Assembly: GCF_905372525.1 (NCBI RefSeq)
Contig: NZ_CAJPPN010000010.1
Span: forward strand, 1-60,605
Reading direction: 5' to 3'
Origin: an uncultured Porphyromonas sp.
GTDB taxonomy: Bacteria; Bacteroidota; Bacteroidia; Bacteroidales; Porphyromonadaceae
DNA: 60,605 nt
Of this stretch, positions 34,444 to 43,130 are shown in pieces. The position numbers were made by a program, and so were the translations under genes. The number at the start of each line of letters is the position of its first letter. The stretch's first letter is position 1. The notes below the pieces were generated by a model. That model ran no database searches. It saw nothing but the letters and a program-made list of their open reading frames with translations, and was not told the origin of the DNA.

Positions 34444-37400
34444 ATGCGCTATTGGCAGGTAAATAAGCATTTCCTGAAGGTGCTTCGGGTGGTGGCGTGG
34501 ATCGCTGCTGCCCTATTCCTTTTGCTCTACCTCCTACCCCTTGGACTCTTTCGTATCCCCGCCGTACAGCGTGAGGCAGCCACTCGGGTAGGGCGGTTCC
34601 TCACTGAGCTCTTCGATAGTCCCGTCTCCCTGAGGCGGGTACAGCTCGTCGGGTGGACGGATGTGGAGGTGCAGGGAGTATCGGTGCTCGATACCGCAGG
34701 ACGGGAGATGCTCCGTGCCGATCGGCTCGTGGGGAGTATCACCCTCTCCGACCTCATCACCGAGGGGGAGGTGCGGATCACCTCTGCCCGACTCTTCTCG
34801 GCACAGCTCTCCCTATATCGGGACTCTGTGACGGGACGGCTCAACATACAGCACGTCATCGACCACCTCAGCAAGCCCAAGCAGGACAAGTCCTCAATCC
34901 CCGTCGACATCAATAGTATCATCATCCGAGACCTCGGGCTCACCCTCCAGCAGGGGGACACTAGACTCCTGGAGCTACAGAAGCTCTCCACACGTATCCG
35001 ACGTCTCCGCTTCGCCCCCGGCTACATCGCTGGGGCAGTGGATGAGCTGAGCTTTGGACTCTCCAATGGCTTTACCCTCTCCTCGCTGACCGCCCAAGGC
35101 GAGCTACACGATGGCCGTCATCTCGTACTGCGCAACGTGCAGGCCTCGCTCCCGAGTAGTGAGCTCTCCCTACCTCTACTCCGCCTGGATCTATCTGGGC
35201 GGGGACTGCACCTCCTGCGGGAGGCCGAGCTGGCTGATACCCATCTAGCACTGTCGGACCTAGCACCCTTCTACCCACACCTCGAGGGGCGAAGGGAACG
35301 ACTCTACCTACGAGGCCTCTATAGTGCCCGTACCGTAGGGACGGGGCAGGGCTCCCTCGTAGCCCGCCTGCCAGGACTACTGAGTCTGGACCAGCAGCTT
35401 AGCCTAGGCTGGGATCAGCAGGGTGCGCTACGCTCTGTCCAGATCGATACCGAGGAGTTCGAGCTCCGTCAGGGACTCCTAGAGCTAGCCAAACCCTATC
35501 TCTCCCCCTCCCTCCAGCCTGCACTCGACTCTGTGAAGCGCCTAGGGTCGCTCTCCTACAGTGGGCATCTGGACTACAGCGTCTCTGGGATGATCAAGGC
35601 CCGGGGTACACTCAGCTCAGATCAGGGGAAGTGGCAGCATGACCTAGAGGCCCAGCTCATGGACGGGAGCCTCCGACGGGTACGTGCCGACCTCAGCACA
35701 GAGAACTTCCTCCTCAGCCCGCTACTTGGGGGTAGGATCCCCCTAGAGCGTCTCGGGGCGACGATCCGACTAGAGGCTCAGCGTCCGACGGATCGACTAG
35801 AGGACTGGCAGGTCGAGGCCGCCATCACTAGCCCCCAGCTGACCTATCAGGGCTACACCTACCGAGACCTTAGTCTAGCCCTTCATCCCGTATCGCCCCA
35901 TAGACATGAGCTCCAGCTCACCCTCGGTGATCCCAATGCCAGCCTGAGCGTCCATGGTGCTGCCTCCTTCGACGGGCGGGCAGTACGGGATATGGACCTC
36001 TCCCTATCGGCCGACCTACGCCCAGCGGATCTCGGGCTTAGTCGTCTGCTCGGGAAGTACCCCATCCGAGCGACGGGCTCGGCCAACTTCGATGAGCTCA
36101 ATGTAGACCGTGGGCATGGGATGCTCGTCCTACAGACGCTGAGCCTAGAGACCCCACGCCAGACGCTGAGCCTACATGACCTCCAGCTCCAGATCATCGG
36201 CACCCCCGAGTCTGGGCGACTCATACATATCGCCTCGCCCTACCTCACGGCTCAGCTCAGTGGGCACTACACCATCAGCCAGATCCTGCCCGACCTGAAG
36301 CAGACGCTCCGCCACTACCTCCCCGCACTCCAGAGGGAGGAGAGCCTGAAGCGTCCCCTCCTAGCTCCCGCACGCTCCACCTATGAGCTAGAGGTGAAGG
36401 TCAAGGAGGTCCCCGAGGAATGGGCTGAGTACCTACATCTACCCGTGCGGCTCGAGCAGGGTGGCTCCCTGCGTGCCCTCTATACCGGGGGCAACCATGA
36501 GTTGACGCTCTATGCCGAGGCTCCAGAGCTACGCTTCGGGGATCATCAGCTCTCGGGACTGCATGTGACCTTTGCTGACCGTAGGCTACAGCTCACCTCC
36601 GATATTCGCCTAGCGAAGGGGACGGAGGTAAAGGGCTTCGGGGTCTATAGTGACCTACAGACCGATAGTATCTATACCCGGATCAGCCTAGGCCGTGACC
36701 AGCATGGTGTGGCCAACGGCTTCATCGGCATCGGCACCCGCCTAGAGCGTGTCCCCGTGATGGGGACAAGGGGGGCACTACGGACGACCCTCGACCTCTC
36801 GCCCTCGCTCGTACGTATCAGTGGCGAGGACTGGACGATCGCCCCAGCGCAGGTACGTCTGCAGCAGGGGGAGGTACAGGTGCGAGGGCTGGACCTCTCT
36901 AGCGCCGAGCGTCGCATCAGCATCGACGGGGCACTGAGTAGCCAGCCCAACGAGCACCTCGATGTCGCACTCAAGAAGATCAATCTCCTCTATATCCTTA
37001 GGTCCGCAGGGGTAGGCTTCGATATGCTCGACACGGAGCTCACGGGGCGTGCCAAGGCAAGCCTGCGTAGTGGAGCCATCGTCGCTACGGCGGATGTCTC
37101 CTCGCCAGCCTTCTTCGTCAAGGGGGTCGATGTCGGGATGCTCCGTGCTGGTCTGACCTTCGATAGTCGGGATGGACGCATTATGCTCCGTGGACACGTC
37201 ACCCAGCCTGAGGGCGGGATGGCTGATGTCGGGGGCTATATCCGTCCTGCGGGTGGAGCGGGGCTGGATCTGAGCTTTGACGCTACTCGCCTGCGAGCCG
37301 ACTTCGTGGGGCGCTTCATGGATACCCTCTTTGACCGAGTGCAGGGGAGGGCTACGGGGCATATGCGCCTCTTCGGGGTCTTCGAGGATGGGGTGACCGT

Positions 37401-38913
37401 GGAGGGGACTGCGGATGTGGAGGAGGGGTGCCTCGGGGTACGCCTCTTGGGTACGAGCTACTACTTCGACCATCGTCTGACCTTTACCCCGACCTCGATC
37501 CAGCTGGATGATATCCCCGTACGGGATGACGAGGGGCACACGGGAGTGGCTCGTGGAGTGATCCGTCACCGCTTCTTCGATCACTTTGACCTCGACCTCG
37601 AGGCTCGGGATATGGTGCAGATGAAGGTCCTACAGACCAAGAGCAAGCAGCAGCTCCCCTTCTATGGGACAGCCTACGGCACGGGCTGGGCGAAGCTCCG
37701 TGGACGCCTACCTCGGCTCCTGCTGGAGGTGAATATGCGCAGTGCAGAGGGGACAGACCTGAACCTAGACTTCAACAAGACCGATGTGCGCAAGGAGGAT
37801 CGTCTCGTCGTCTTCAAGCCCCTCCGCCCCTCGGCGCTACAAGATACACTACGTACCGCCCCCTCCGCTCCTGCGACCGAGGAGGGGGAGACGGAGCTGA
37901 CGATGCGTATGGCCTTCCGCGTGACACCTGAGGCACGGATAGCCCTTCGCCTCGGCTCCAGTAATATCCCCAACGAGGTGAAGGCTCGCTGCGAAGGCGA
38001 CCTCACCATCGAAGTACCTCACACCGGCCCTGTCACGACCTATGGGGGACTTACCCTAAGGGAGGGGTCTTATGTCTTCAACTTCGAGCAGCTCACCCGC
38101 CGACGCTTTACCCTCGTGGAGGGTGGGCGACTGGACTTCCGTGGTGACCCCATGCAGGCCACCATTGATCTCAAGGCTACCTATGGCCTGACGGCTAATA
38201 TCGCTGACCTCGATGCTGGGCTCTCCTCCGAGGCCAAGCGCACCCATATGCCCGTGAACTGTACCCTACACCTCGGGGGCGTGATCACCAAGCCCGATAT
38301 ACGTCTCGGGCTAGAGCTCCCTGGGGCTGAGCCCGAGGTGGACCGGCGGGTGCAGTCGCTCCTCAATACCGAGGATGAGCGCAATAGGCAGGTGCTCTAT
38401 CTGATGACCATCGGCAAGTTCTACACACCCGAGAATAGACGGAATACCCGAGGGGTCTCCGACGGCTGGGCTTCGCTGGCTGCCTCCACGCTCTCCGAGC
38501 AGCTGACCCACGTCCTAGGCAACTTCTCCAAGGACATCCAGCTGGGGACGAATATACGTACGAGCACGACCGCCTTCGAAGATACGGATATTGAGCTCCT
38601 CTTCTCTGGGAGCTGGCTCGGTGACCGCCTCATCATCAACGGTAATGTCGGCTACCATGACAACCCCTTCCTACAGGGGAAGTACATCGGGGAGTTTGAC
38701 CTAGAGTATAAGCTCAATGCCGCTGGGACACTCCGCCTGAAGGGATACAACCACTACAACAATATGTACCAGTACCTGCGCCAGTCGCTCACGACACAGG
38801 GACTAGGCTTTATGTTCCAGCGTCGCTTCAACTCCTTCACCGAGCTCTTTGCCCCGGGACGGAACAAGAGAAAAAAGCGTACATTTGTTGAAGAGAAGAG
38901 AACTCAACCCTAA
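34444..38913 (+). CDS. TamB/AsmA-like envelope protein, stand-alone
   Basis: A 1489-residue protein with one N-terminal signal anchor (about 11-35, LKVLRVVAWIAAALFLLLYLLPLGLF), a long repetitive beta-rich body and a C-terminal TamB (DUF490) domain (about 1150-1460) with GGLTLREGSYVFNFEQLTRRRF, LDFRGDPMQATIDLKATYGL and QVLYLMTIGKFY. TamB-like proteins span the periplasm as hydrophobic grooves for phospholipid transport or outer-membrane protein assembly. A second, diverged TamB is encoded with its TamL partner at 49154. This copy has no barrel partner nearby; a role closer to the lipid-transporting AsmA-like proteins is possible. mdh follows after 23 bases. Confidence 0.85.
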   Translation: MRYWQVNKHFLKVLRVVAWIAAALFLLLYLLPLGLFRIPAVQREAATRVGRFLTELFDSPVSLRRVQLVGWTDVEVQGVSVLDTAGREMLRADRLVGSITLSDLITEGEVRITSARLFSAQLSLYRDSVTGRLNIQHVIDHLSKPKQDKSSIPVDINSIIIRDLGLTLQQGDTRLLELQKLSTRIRRLRFAPGYIAGAVDELSFGLSNGFTLSSLTAQGELHDGRHLVLRNVQASLPSSELSLPLLRLDLSGRGLHLLREAELADTHLALSDLAPFYPHLEGRRERLYLRGLYSARTVGTGQGSLVARLPGLLSLDQQLSLGWDQQGALRSVQIDTEEFELRQGLLELAKPYLSPSLQPALDSVKRLGSLSYSGHLDYSVSGMIKARGTLSSDQGKWQHDLEAQLMDGSLRRVRADLSTENFLLSPLLGGRIPLERLGATIRLEAQRPTDRLEDWQVEAAITSPQLTYQGYTYRDLSLALHPVSPHRHELQLTLGDPNASLSVHGAASFDGRAVRDMDLSLSADLRPADLGLSRLLGKYPIRATGSANFDELNVDRGHGMLVLQTLSLETPRQTLSLHDLQLQIIGTPESGRLIHIASPYLTAQLSGHYTISQILPDLKQTLRHYLPALQREESLKRPLLAPARSTYELEVKVKEVPEEWAEYLHLPVRLEQGGSLRALYTGGNHELTLYAEAPELRFGDHQLSGLHVTFADRRLQLTSDIRLAKGTEVKGFGVYSDLQTDSIYTRISLGRDQHGVANGFIGIGTRLERVPVMGTRGALRTTLDLSPSLVRISGEDWTIAPAQVRLQQGEVQVRGLDLSSAERRISIDGALSSQPNEHLDVALKKINLLYILRSAGVGFDMLDTELTGRAKASLRSGAIVATADVSSPAFFVKGVDVGMLRAGLTFDSRDGRIMLRGHVTQPEGGMADVGGYIRPAGGAGLDLSFDATRLRADFVGRFMDTLFDRVQGRATGHMRLFGVFEDGVTVEGTADVEEGCLGVRLLGTSYYFDHRLTFTPTSIQLDDIPVRDDEGHTGVARGVIRHRFFDHFDLDLEARDMVQMKVLQTKSKQQLPFYGTAYGTGWAKLRGRLPRLLLEVNMRSAEGTDLNLDFNKTDVRKEDRLVVFKPLRPSALQDTLRTAPSAPATEEGETELTMRMAFRVTPEARIALRLGSSNIPNEVKARCEGDLTIEVPHTGPVTTYGGLTLREGSYVFNFEQLTRRRFTLVEGGRLDFRGDPMQATIDLKATYGLTANIADLDAGLSSEAKRTHMPVNCTLHLGGVITKPDIRLGLELPGAEPEVDRRVQSLLNTEDERNRQVLYLMTIGKFYTPENRRNTRGVSDGWASLAASTLSEQLTHVLGNFSKDIQLGTNIRTSTTAFEDTDIELLFSGSWLGDRLIINGNVGYHDNPFLQGKYIGEFDLEYKLNAAGTLRLKGYNHYNNMYQYLRQSLTTQGLGFMFQRRFNSFTELFAPGRNKRKKRTFVEEKRTQP
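38880..38887 (+). promoter_or_regulatory. -7 box TACATTTG inside the end of tamB
   Basis: TACATTTG lies in the last codons of the stand-alone tamB, 49 bases before the mdh start. It could drive mdh independently of the long upstream gene, as expected for a highly expressed metabolic enzyme. Confidence 0.4.
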
Positions 38914-38936
38914 TTCATTATACACTTCAATCAATT

Positions 38937-39938
38937 ATGAGCTTCCTCACACAAGACAAGCTAACGATCGTCGGTGCTGCCGGCATGATCGGATCCAACA
39001 TGGTGCAGACGGCTGCCATGATGAGCCTTACCCCCAACATCTGTCTCTACGACCCCTTCGCCTCTGGCCTAGAGGGAGTCGCTGAGGAAATCCGTCACTG
39101 TGGCTTCGAGGGTCTCAACCTCACCTTCACCTCCTGCATCAAGGAGGCCCTCACGGGTGCTAAGTATGTAGTCTCCTCGGGTGGTGCTCCACGCAAGGAG
39201 GGGATGACACGCGAAGACCTCCTCAAGGGCAACGCCGAGATCGCTGCCCAGCTAGGCAAGGACATCAAGGCCTACTGCCCAGACGTACGTCACGTGGTCA
39301 TCATCTTCAACCCCGCAGACATCACGGGGCTTGTGACCCTCATCCACTCGGGTCTTCGCCCAGAGCAGGTCACTACGCTCGCGGCTCTCGACTCTACTCG
39401 TCTGCAGAGCGAGCTAGCCAAGCACTTCGGTGTCGCTCAGAGCGAGGTCGTAGGTGCTCGTACCTACGGCGGTCATGGCGAGGCTATGGCTGTCTTCTCC
39501 AGCGGTGCTACGGTAGCTGGGACTCCGCTGACCTCGCTGATCGGTACCGATAAGCTCCCCGAAGACAAGTGGGCAGAGATCAAGGAGCGTGTCACCAAGG
39601 GTGGTGCTAACATCATCAAGCTCCGTGGTCGCTCCTCCTTCCAGAGCCCTGCCTATGTCTCTATCGAGATGATCCGTGCTGCTATGGGCGGTGCTCCCTT
39701 CCGTTGGCCAGCTGGTTGCTATGTCGCTATCCCAGGGCTTGACCATGTCGTCATGGGGATGGAGACCGTGATCGACAAGGACGGTGTACACTACAGCCAC
39801 GAGATCAAGGGCAGTGAAGCCGAGAAGGCTGCTCTGAAGAAGAGCTACGAGCACCTAGTGAAGATGCGTGACGAGGTCATCTCGATGGGCGTCATCCCTG
39901 CCGTAGCAGACTGGAAGAGCGTCAATCCTAACCTCTAG
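38937..39938 (+). CDS. mdh: Malate dehydrogenase (Bacteroidota type)
   Basis: A 333-residue lactate/malate dehydrogenase-superfamily enzyme. The NAD-binding loop is GAAGMIG (13-19), substrate arginines lie in SGGAPRKEGMTR (80-92), then NPADITG, D152 and R155 in ALDSTRL, and the catalytic H180 in YGGHGEAM. The Bacteroidota form reduces oxaloacetate to malate in the branch to fumarate and succinate. It carries NPAD rather than the usual NPVD. A strong UUCG hairpin follows the stop. Confidence 0.92.
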   Translation: MSFLTQDKLTIVGAAGMIGSNMVQTAAMMSLTPNICLYDPFASGLEGVAEEIRHCGFEGLNLTFTSCIKEALTGAKYVVSSGGAPRKEGMTREDLLKGNAEIAAQLGKDIKAYCPDVRHVVIIFNPADITGLVTLIHSGLRPEQVTTLAALDSTRLQSELAKHFGVAQSEVVGARTYGGHGEAMAVFSSGATVAGTPLTSLIGTDKLPEDKWAEIKERVTKGGANIIKLRGRSSFQSPAYVSIEMIRAAMGGAPFRWPAGCYVAIPGLDHVVMGMETVIDKDGVHYSHEIKGSEAEKAALKKSYEHLVKMRDEVISMGVIPAVADWKSVNPNL

Positions 39939-39985
39939 TCCGAGCGGAGGTCTCAGCCTCCCTCGCTAGTATCCCATCCAGGTAA

Positions 39986-40021
39986 GGGGGTACATCCTAG
40001 CTTCGGCTAGGGTGTACCCCC
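39986..40021 (+). terminator. mdh terminator with UUCG loop
   Basis: GGGGGTACATCCTAGC and GCTAGGGTGTACCCCC pair over 16 positions (one G-T) around TTCG, followed by TTTG. A nearly identical hairpin ends the transcription unit at 41621-41660. Confidence 0.85.
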
Positions 40022-40052
40022 TTTGTTTATGTATAGAAATAATCTACATTTG
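40022..40052 (+). promoter_or_regulatory. Promoter of the secreted paralogue pair
   Basis: TTTG at 40022-40025 and TACATTTG at 40045-40052 are separated by 19 bases. The -33 box is part of the T-rich end of the mdh terminator. The predicted leader is about 285 bases. Confidence 0.6.
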
Positions 40053-40344
40053 CTCCCGTAGGGGTGAAGTGATGTAGCCTACAGTGGAGCCCTAGGGTAC
40101 TACATGACGGCGCCGAGGCTCTGCCCCCTCTCCCCCCCCTCCGACCTAGAGACAAGTGTAGAATGATCACTATCCCATCCCCTAGTAGCAGTAGGCATCC
40201 CCTTGCCTCTACCACACTCCCGTAGGACTTCCCTTTATTCTAGGCCGTCCTAGCCAGAGACGCCCCGTGGGCAAACCTAGCTCTGTAGCTAGCCACTAGG
40301 GAACACAAGCCAAATCAGACCGAATATTCCTAATCTTTTTAGCA

Positions 40345-40947
40345 ATGAAGCGAATACTTTTTCCACTCCTGCTGTCCCTATCCGCTACTCTTAGCTGGGG
40401 ACAGACAGCAGACCCGGAGGCCTTCTTCCGAGGCTTCCCCTCCCTAACCAAGAATACCATTACGAACGAAGACTTCGCCTACAGTCAGAGCCGAGACTCG
40501 CTCTTCGCTGCCCTGCCTCAGATCCCCTCCGTTCGGAAGATGGCACGACTCCTACAGAGTGATGATGAGCCTAGGATGGCCTACGGACGGCAGTGGAACT
40601 ATGGGGCCTATCGTGTCTTGCACTTCTCCCTCTCGTGTGAGTTACCTCCGATGTGTACATCGCCCATCAGGCGGGTGTCGGTGATCGCCGTCTATGATCA
40701 GCGAGGGATGCTCGTGGATCATGCGGAGATCCCTTCGCAGACGATCATCCAGGGGACACTCTTCCCCTATAGCCTACACCTAACGGCTTACCACCCTCTG
40801 GAGGCCAATGTCGGCCGGTACGCTGTACGGCACGAACGCCTCCGTATCACCAAGGAGGGGAAGATACAGCGAGAGAAGCTCCATGACCTAGAGCCTAAGG
40901 AAGTATCGCTAACGGGCGATCAGGCAGGGGTGATACAATCACTTTAA
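40345..40947 (+). CDS. Secreted protein, first of a tandem paralogue pair
   Basis: A 200-residue protein with a signal peptide (MKRILFPLLLSLSATLSWGQ, cleaved near 20) and no lipobox. It shares with the next gene YGR followed by YRVLHFSLSCELPP, GMLVDHAEI, GTLFPYSLHLTAYHP, GRYAVRHERLRI and KIQREKL. Two cysteines in this protein (LSCELPPMC) may form a disulfide. I recognise no family. The predicted product is periplasmic or exported. Confidence 0.7.
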   Translation: MKRILFPLLLSLSATLSWGQTADPEAFFRGFPSLTKNTITNEDFAYSQSRDSLFAALPQIPSVRKMARLLQSDDEPRMAYGRQWNYGAYRVLHFSLSCELPPMCTSPIRRVSVIAVYDQRGMLVDHAEIPSQTIIQGTLFPYSLHLTAYHPLEANVGRYAVRHERLRITKEGKIQREKLHDLEPKEVSLTGDQAGVIQSL

Positions 40948-40959
40948 TACCGCTCTACG

Positions 40960-41583
40960 ATGAACCGCAAGCTTATCCTATCTCTCCTGGCCCTCATCTT
41001 CCTAGCACAAGTAGGTGTAAAGGCACAGGGCGTGGACTTCAAGAAGTTCTCGGAAGCCTTCCCCGTGCAGGAGGCTCTACGCATAGATGACAAGACTTTC
41101 TTCCACAGCTCTGATCAAGAAGCCTCCTTCGTCTATGTCCCTAATCTCGCTCAGCTCAAGCCTATCCTGAAGAGTCTCCCCTGTGGTGAGTCCCTTCGCT
41201 TCTCCTATGGTAGGCGGGTGGTGACGGAGCGATACGTTGTCCTACACTTCTACCTCTCGTGCGATGTACCTAGCCGGGGGAAGCTCCCCTACAACAAGGC
41301 TGTGCTAGCGACCTTCACCCCCGCAGGCAAGCTCATCGACTACACGACCTTCCTAATGCATAGTGACGAGGGGCATACGCTCCTACTGGGGACACTCGCC
41401 CCCTATCTCCTAGAGGCTACCCTCTATCAGCCCTCGGACAAGGGGCAGGGGCAGTACTCGGTATCGCAGGAGCAGATCACGATCCATCCTACCACGGGTC
41501 GGATCCAGCGCCGTCCACTTGCCTTGCCCGAGCGCAGTGTCACCCTTCCTAGCGACTGGCCTCCACTCAGCCTTAGCCACTAG
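40960..41583 (+). CDS. Secreted protein, second of a tandem paralogue pair
   Basis: A 207-residue protein with a signal peptide ending at about VKAQG. It starts 12 bases after its paralogue and aligns with it along most of its length: YGRRVVTERYVVLHFYLSCD, GKLIDYTTF, GTLAPYLLEATLYQP, GQYSVSQEQITI, GRIQRRPL. The pair therefore arose by tandem duplication and has diverged widely. Function unknown; there are no catalytic motifs that I recognise. Confidence 0.7.
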   Translation: MNRKLILSLLALIFLAQVGVKAQGVDFKKFSEAFPVQEALRIDDKTFFHSSDQEASFVYVPNLAQLKPILKSLPCGESLRFSYGRRVVTERYVVLHFYLSCDVPSRGKLPYNKAVLATFTPAGKLIDYTTFLMHSDEGHTLLLGTLAPYLLEATLYQPSDKGQGQYSVSQEQITIHPTTGRIQRRPLALPERSVTLPSDWPPLSLSH

Positions 41584-41620
41584 TCCCGTCGCCTCGGTCG
41601 CCAGAGTCCCCACTGAATTA

Positions 41621-41660
41621 GAGGGGGTACATCCTAGCTTCGTCTAGGGTGTACCCCCTC
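41621..41660 (+). terminator. Terminator nearly identical to the mdh one
   Basis: GGGGGTACATCCTAG and CTAGGGTGTACCCCC pair around CTTCGT, extended by GAG/CTC, followed after a few bases by TTTTT. The core repeats the hairpin at 39986. Confidence 0.85.
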
Positions 41661-41753
41661 TCCTTTTTGGGGTGGGGAGGAGAGACGCTGAGCTGTACCC
41701 CCTTCCCTCACCTCCTATGGTCTCCCTCCCTAGGAATGCGCCTATGCCATTGG

Positions 41754-41786
41754 TTGGGTTACTTTATCTAACAATGTCTATATTTG
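41754..41786 (+). promoter_or_regulatory. Promoter before the 42016 lipoprotein
   Basis: TTGG at 41754-41757 and TATATTTG at 41779-41786 are separated by 21 bases. The leader to the chosen start is about 225 bases. Confidence 0.5.
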
Positions 41787-42015
41787 CTCCAAGGGAAACG
41801 CCCTAGCGTACAGCAGTCCAATGCTCTGTACCGATGCCCTTCGCTCCTTGTTGGCCTTAGCCTTCCTCGCTTCCAGTTCTAGCTACCCCGAGTGAACTAA
41901 GCCAGCCCCCGTCCACGGAGCCCGCTCCGTCTCCTCCACAATGGTGCCACCACTAGTGACCATGGCTATATGCCTTACTATCGTAACTCTCACTTCTTTA
42001 ATTTCAAGAATAAGT

Positions 42016-42630
42016 ATGTCAAGATGGGTGAATTCGTCAGGAAGTAGACACATCCTGGGTTCGTGGTGGGGCATATCGGCTGTTTTGACCCTCCTGGGAA
42101 TCGTCTTACTTAGCGGGTGTATTCAGATCTGGCCCTTCTGGACAGAGTCTACAGGCTTTGGGACGTACAGCCTCAAGATCTGTGTGGTCAATCATTCTGG
42201 AGTCGCAGTTTCCTCTTCTCTGCGCTTTGGCTCCCCTACGATGTCGTTCACTACCCCCAATGAGTACGGGACTATTGGTAAGCGAGGTGAGATAAGACCT
42301 AATAAGACGACAGAAGTAACGATTAGGTTTGAGAAAAAGGATTGGCCTCGTCGGGCGGATGGTCTCTTCCTGGTAGAGAATACGTCTGATGAGCCCCGTA
42401 GAGTCTTCGTCGTTCAGGATGGGGGTGCAAAGAAAGACCGACTAGCAGGAGATCGGCTTCTGGAGCATCTTGGGATCAAGCCCGACCAACTCTTTGCGAA
42501 CCTATCCGAGCGGCTAAAGGCAGGCGGAGCAGCTGCCCTCACAGCCTACTGGGAGGAGGTGCACCGCCTTCGGCCCGACATCGCTCTACTGATCCCGCCG
42601 AAGAGCACCGTCGCCCTTCCTTGGCGTTAG
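42016..42630 (+). CDS. Probable lipoprotein, unknown
   Basis: A 204-residue protein with the chosen start. ATG 42016 gives a basic N-region (MSRWVNSSGSRHILGSWWG) and a hydrophobic stretch ending in the lipobox LLSGC. The frame is open to an ATG at 41941, which would add another hydrophobic segment and make a two-pass membrane protein instead. The mature part is beta-rich (YSLKICVVNHSGVAVSSSLRFG; EIRPNKTTEVTIRFEKKDW; PRRVFVVQDG) with a helical C-terminus. The front part is less GC-rich than neighbouring genes. No family recognised. Confidence 0.6.
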   Translation: MSRWVNSSGSRHILGSWWGISAVLTLLGIVLLSGCIQIWPFWTESTGFGTYSLKICVVNHSGVAVSSSLRFGSPTMSFTTPNEYGTIGKRGEIRPNKTTEVTIRFEKKDWPRRADGLFLVENTSDEPRRVFVVQDGGAKKDRLAGDRLLEHLGIKPDQLFANLSERLKAGGAAALTAYWEEVHRLRPDIALLIPPKSTVALPWR

Positions 42631-42658
42631 CCTCCCCCCTTGCCCCTAGGGCTTAGAG

Positions 42659-42736
42659 AGACGGCTCGTAGCGCCCTCCACTCAGGTACTTTATCACCCC
42701 AGATAGAGTGCTCGTGGGGGGGGCTACGAGCCGTCT
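42659..42736 (+). terminator. Inverted repeat after the lipoprotein gene
   Basis: AGACGGCTCGTAGC at 42659 is the exact reverse complement of GCTACGAGCCGTCT at 42723, with further partial pairing of CCCTCCAC and GTGGGGGG inside a 50-base loop. It probably ends the 42016 transcript. Confidence 0.6.
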
Positions 42737-42796
42737 GTGTACTCTGTGACGAGCTCTAGGTACGTCGCCGATACCCCCGCTATCTAGGAGGGAGGA

Positions 42797-42879
42797 GTAT
42801 ACACGCGTGTATACATTAGTGTACACGTGGGTACACAAGTGTGTACACGCGTGTACACAACATCGCTCTAAGTATATCC
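42797..42879 (+). repeat. Triple-palindrome array C with 21-bp flank
   Basis: Units start at 42797, 42819 and 42841 on the same exact 22-bp period: GTATACACGCGTGTATAC, GTGTACACGTGGGTACAC, GTGTACACGCGTGTACAC. The following ACATCGCTCTAAGTATATCC (with one more A before it, 42859-42879) is the exact reverse complement of the flank at array B. Read towards the next gene, the order is array, flank, 251 bp, start codon, as at pheT. Confidence 0.85.
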
Positions 42880-43110
42880 CCGATAGCGCCTCTCGTAGGA
42901 GGGCTTCCTAGGGGAGGACGTCTTGACGCTCGGGGAGGCTAGGACATACCCATAGGTATAAGCAAGCACCCCCAAAGCGCCAGGGCATAGAGTCGCCCTG
43001 AGGGTGGCCTCGACTTGGTTCCCCGCCGAGCGTCTCCCGATCATCGCCCCTGGGGGGATGAGCCCCGAGGGAGAGGGGAATGCCCGTCTGTGCCTTTTGT
43101 GAATAATGCT

Positions 43111-43118
43111 TACCTTTG
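43111..43118 (+). promoter_or_regulatory. -7 box TACCTTTG before the GlsB-type gene
   Basis: A consensus -7 box 12 bases before ATG 43131 and 24 before ATG 43143, so the leader is very short and the 43143 start is also possible. Confidence 0.5.
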
Positions 43119-43130
43119 GACACTAACTTA

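Larger units (their letters stand above)
39939..40344. other. Spacer mdh / secreted paralogue pair
   Basis: Contains the mdh terminator (39986-40021) and a consensus promoter (40022-40052) that starts right after it. The remaining 290 bases to the start at 40345 form a long leader in which I find no gene. Confidence 0.6.
41584..42015. other. Spacer after the paralogue pair
   Basis: Contains the terminator at 41621-41660 and a promoter at 41754-41786. A 24-codon frame from 41821 (MLCTDALRSLLALAFLASSS, then YPE) could be a leader peptide, but support is thin. Confidence 0.5.
42631..43130. other. Spacer before the GlsB-type gene
   Basis: Contains the inverted repeat at 42659-42736, palindrome array C with flank (42797-42879) and the promoter box at 43111. 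Between 42880 and 43110 there is GC-rich sequence with small inverted repeats but no gene. Confidence 0.6.

Noticed and set aside
36778..37584. 268-residue open frame on the minus strand
   Set aside because: It is antisense to the stand-alone tamB, whose forward frame is clearly protein-like; the high GC content keeps the shadow frame open.
41821..41895. 24-codon leader peptide before the 42016 gene
   Set aside because: The frame is short and hydrophobic but without support beyond an ATG after the promoter; kept only as a remark.
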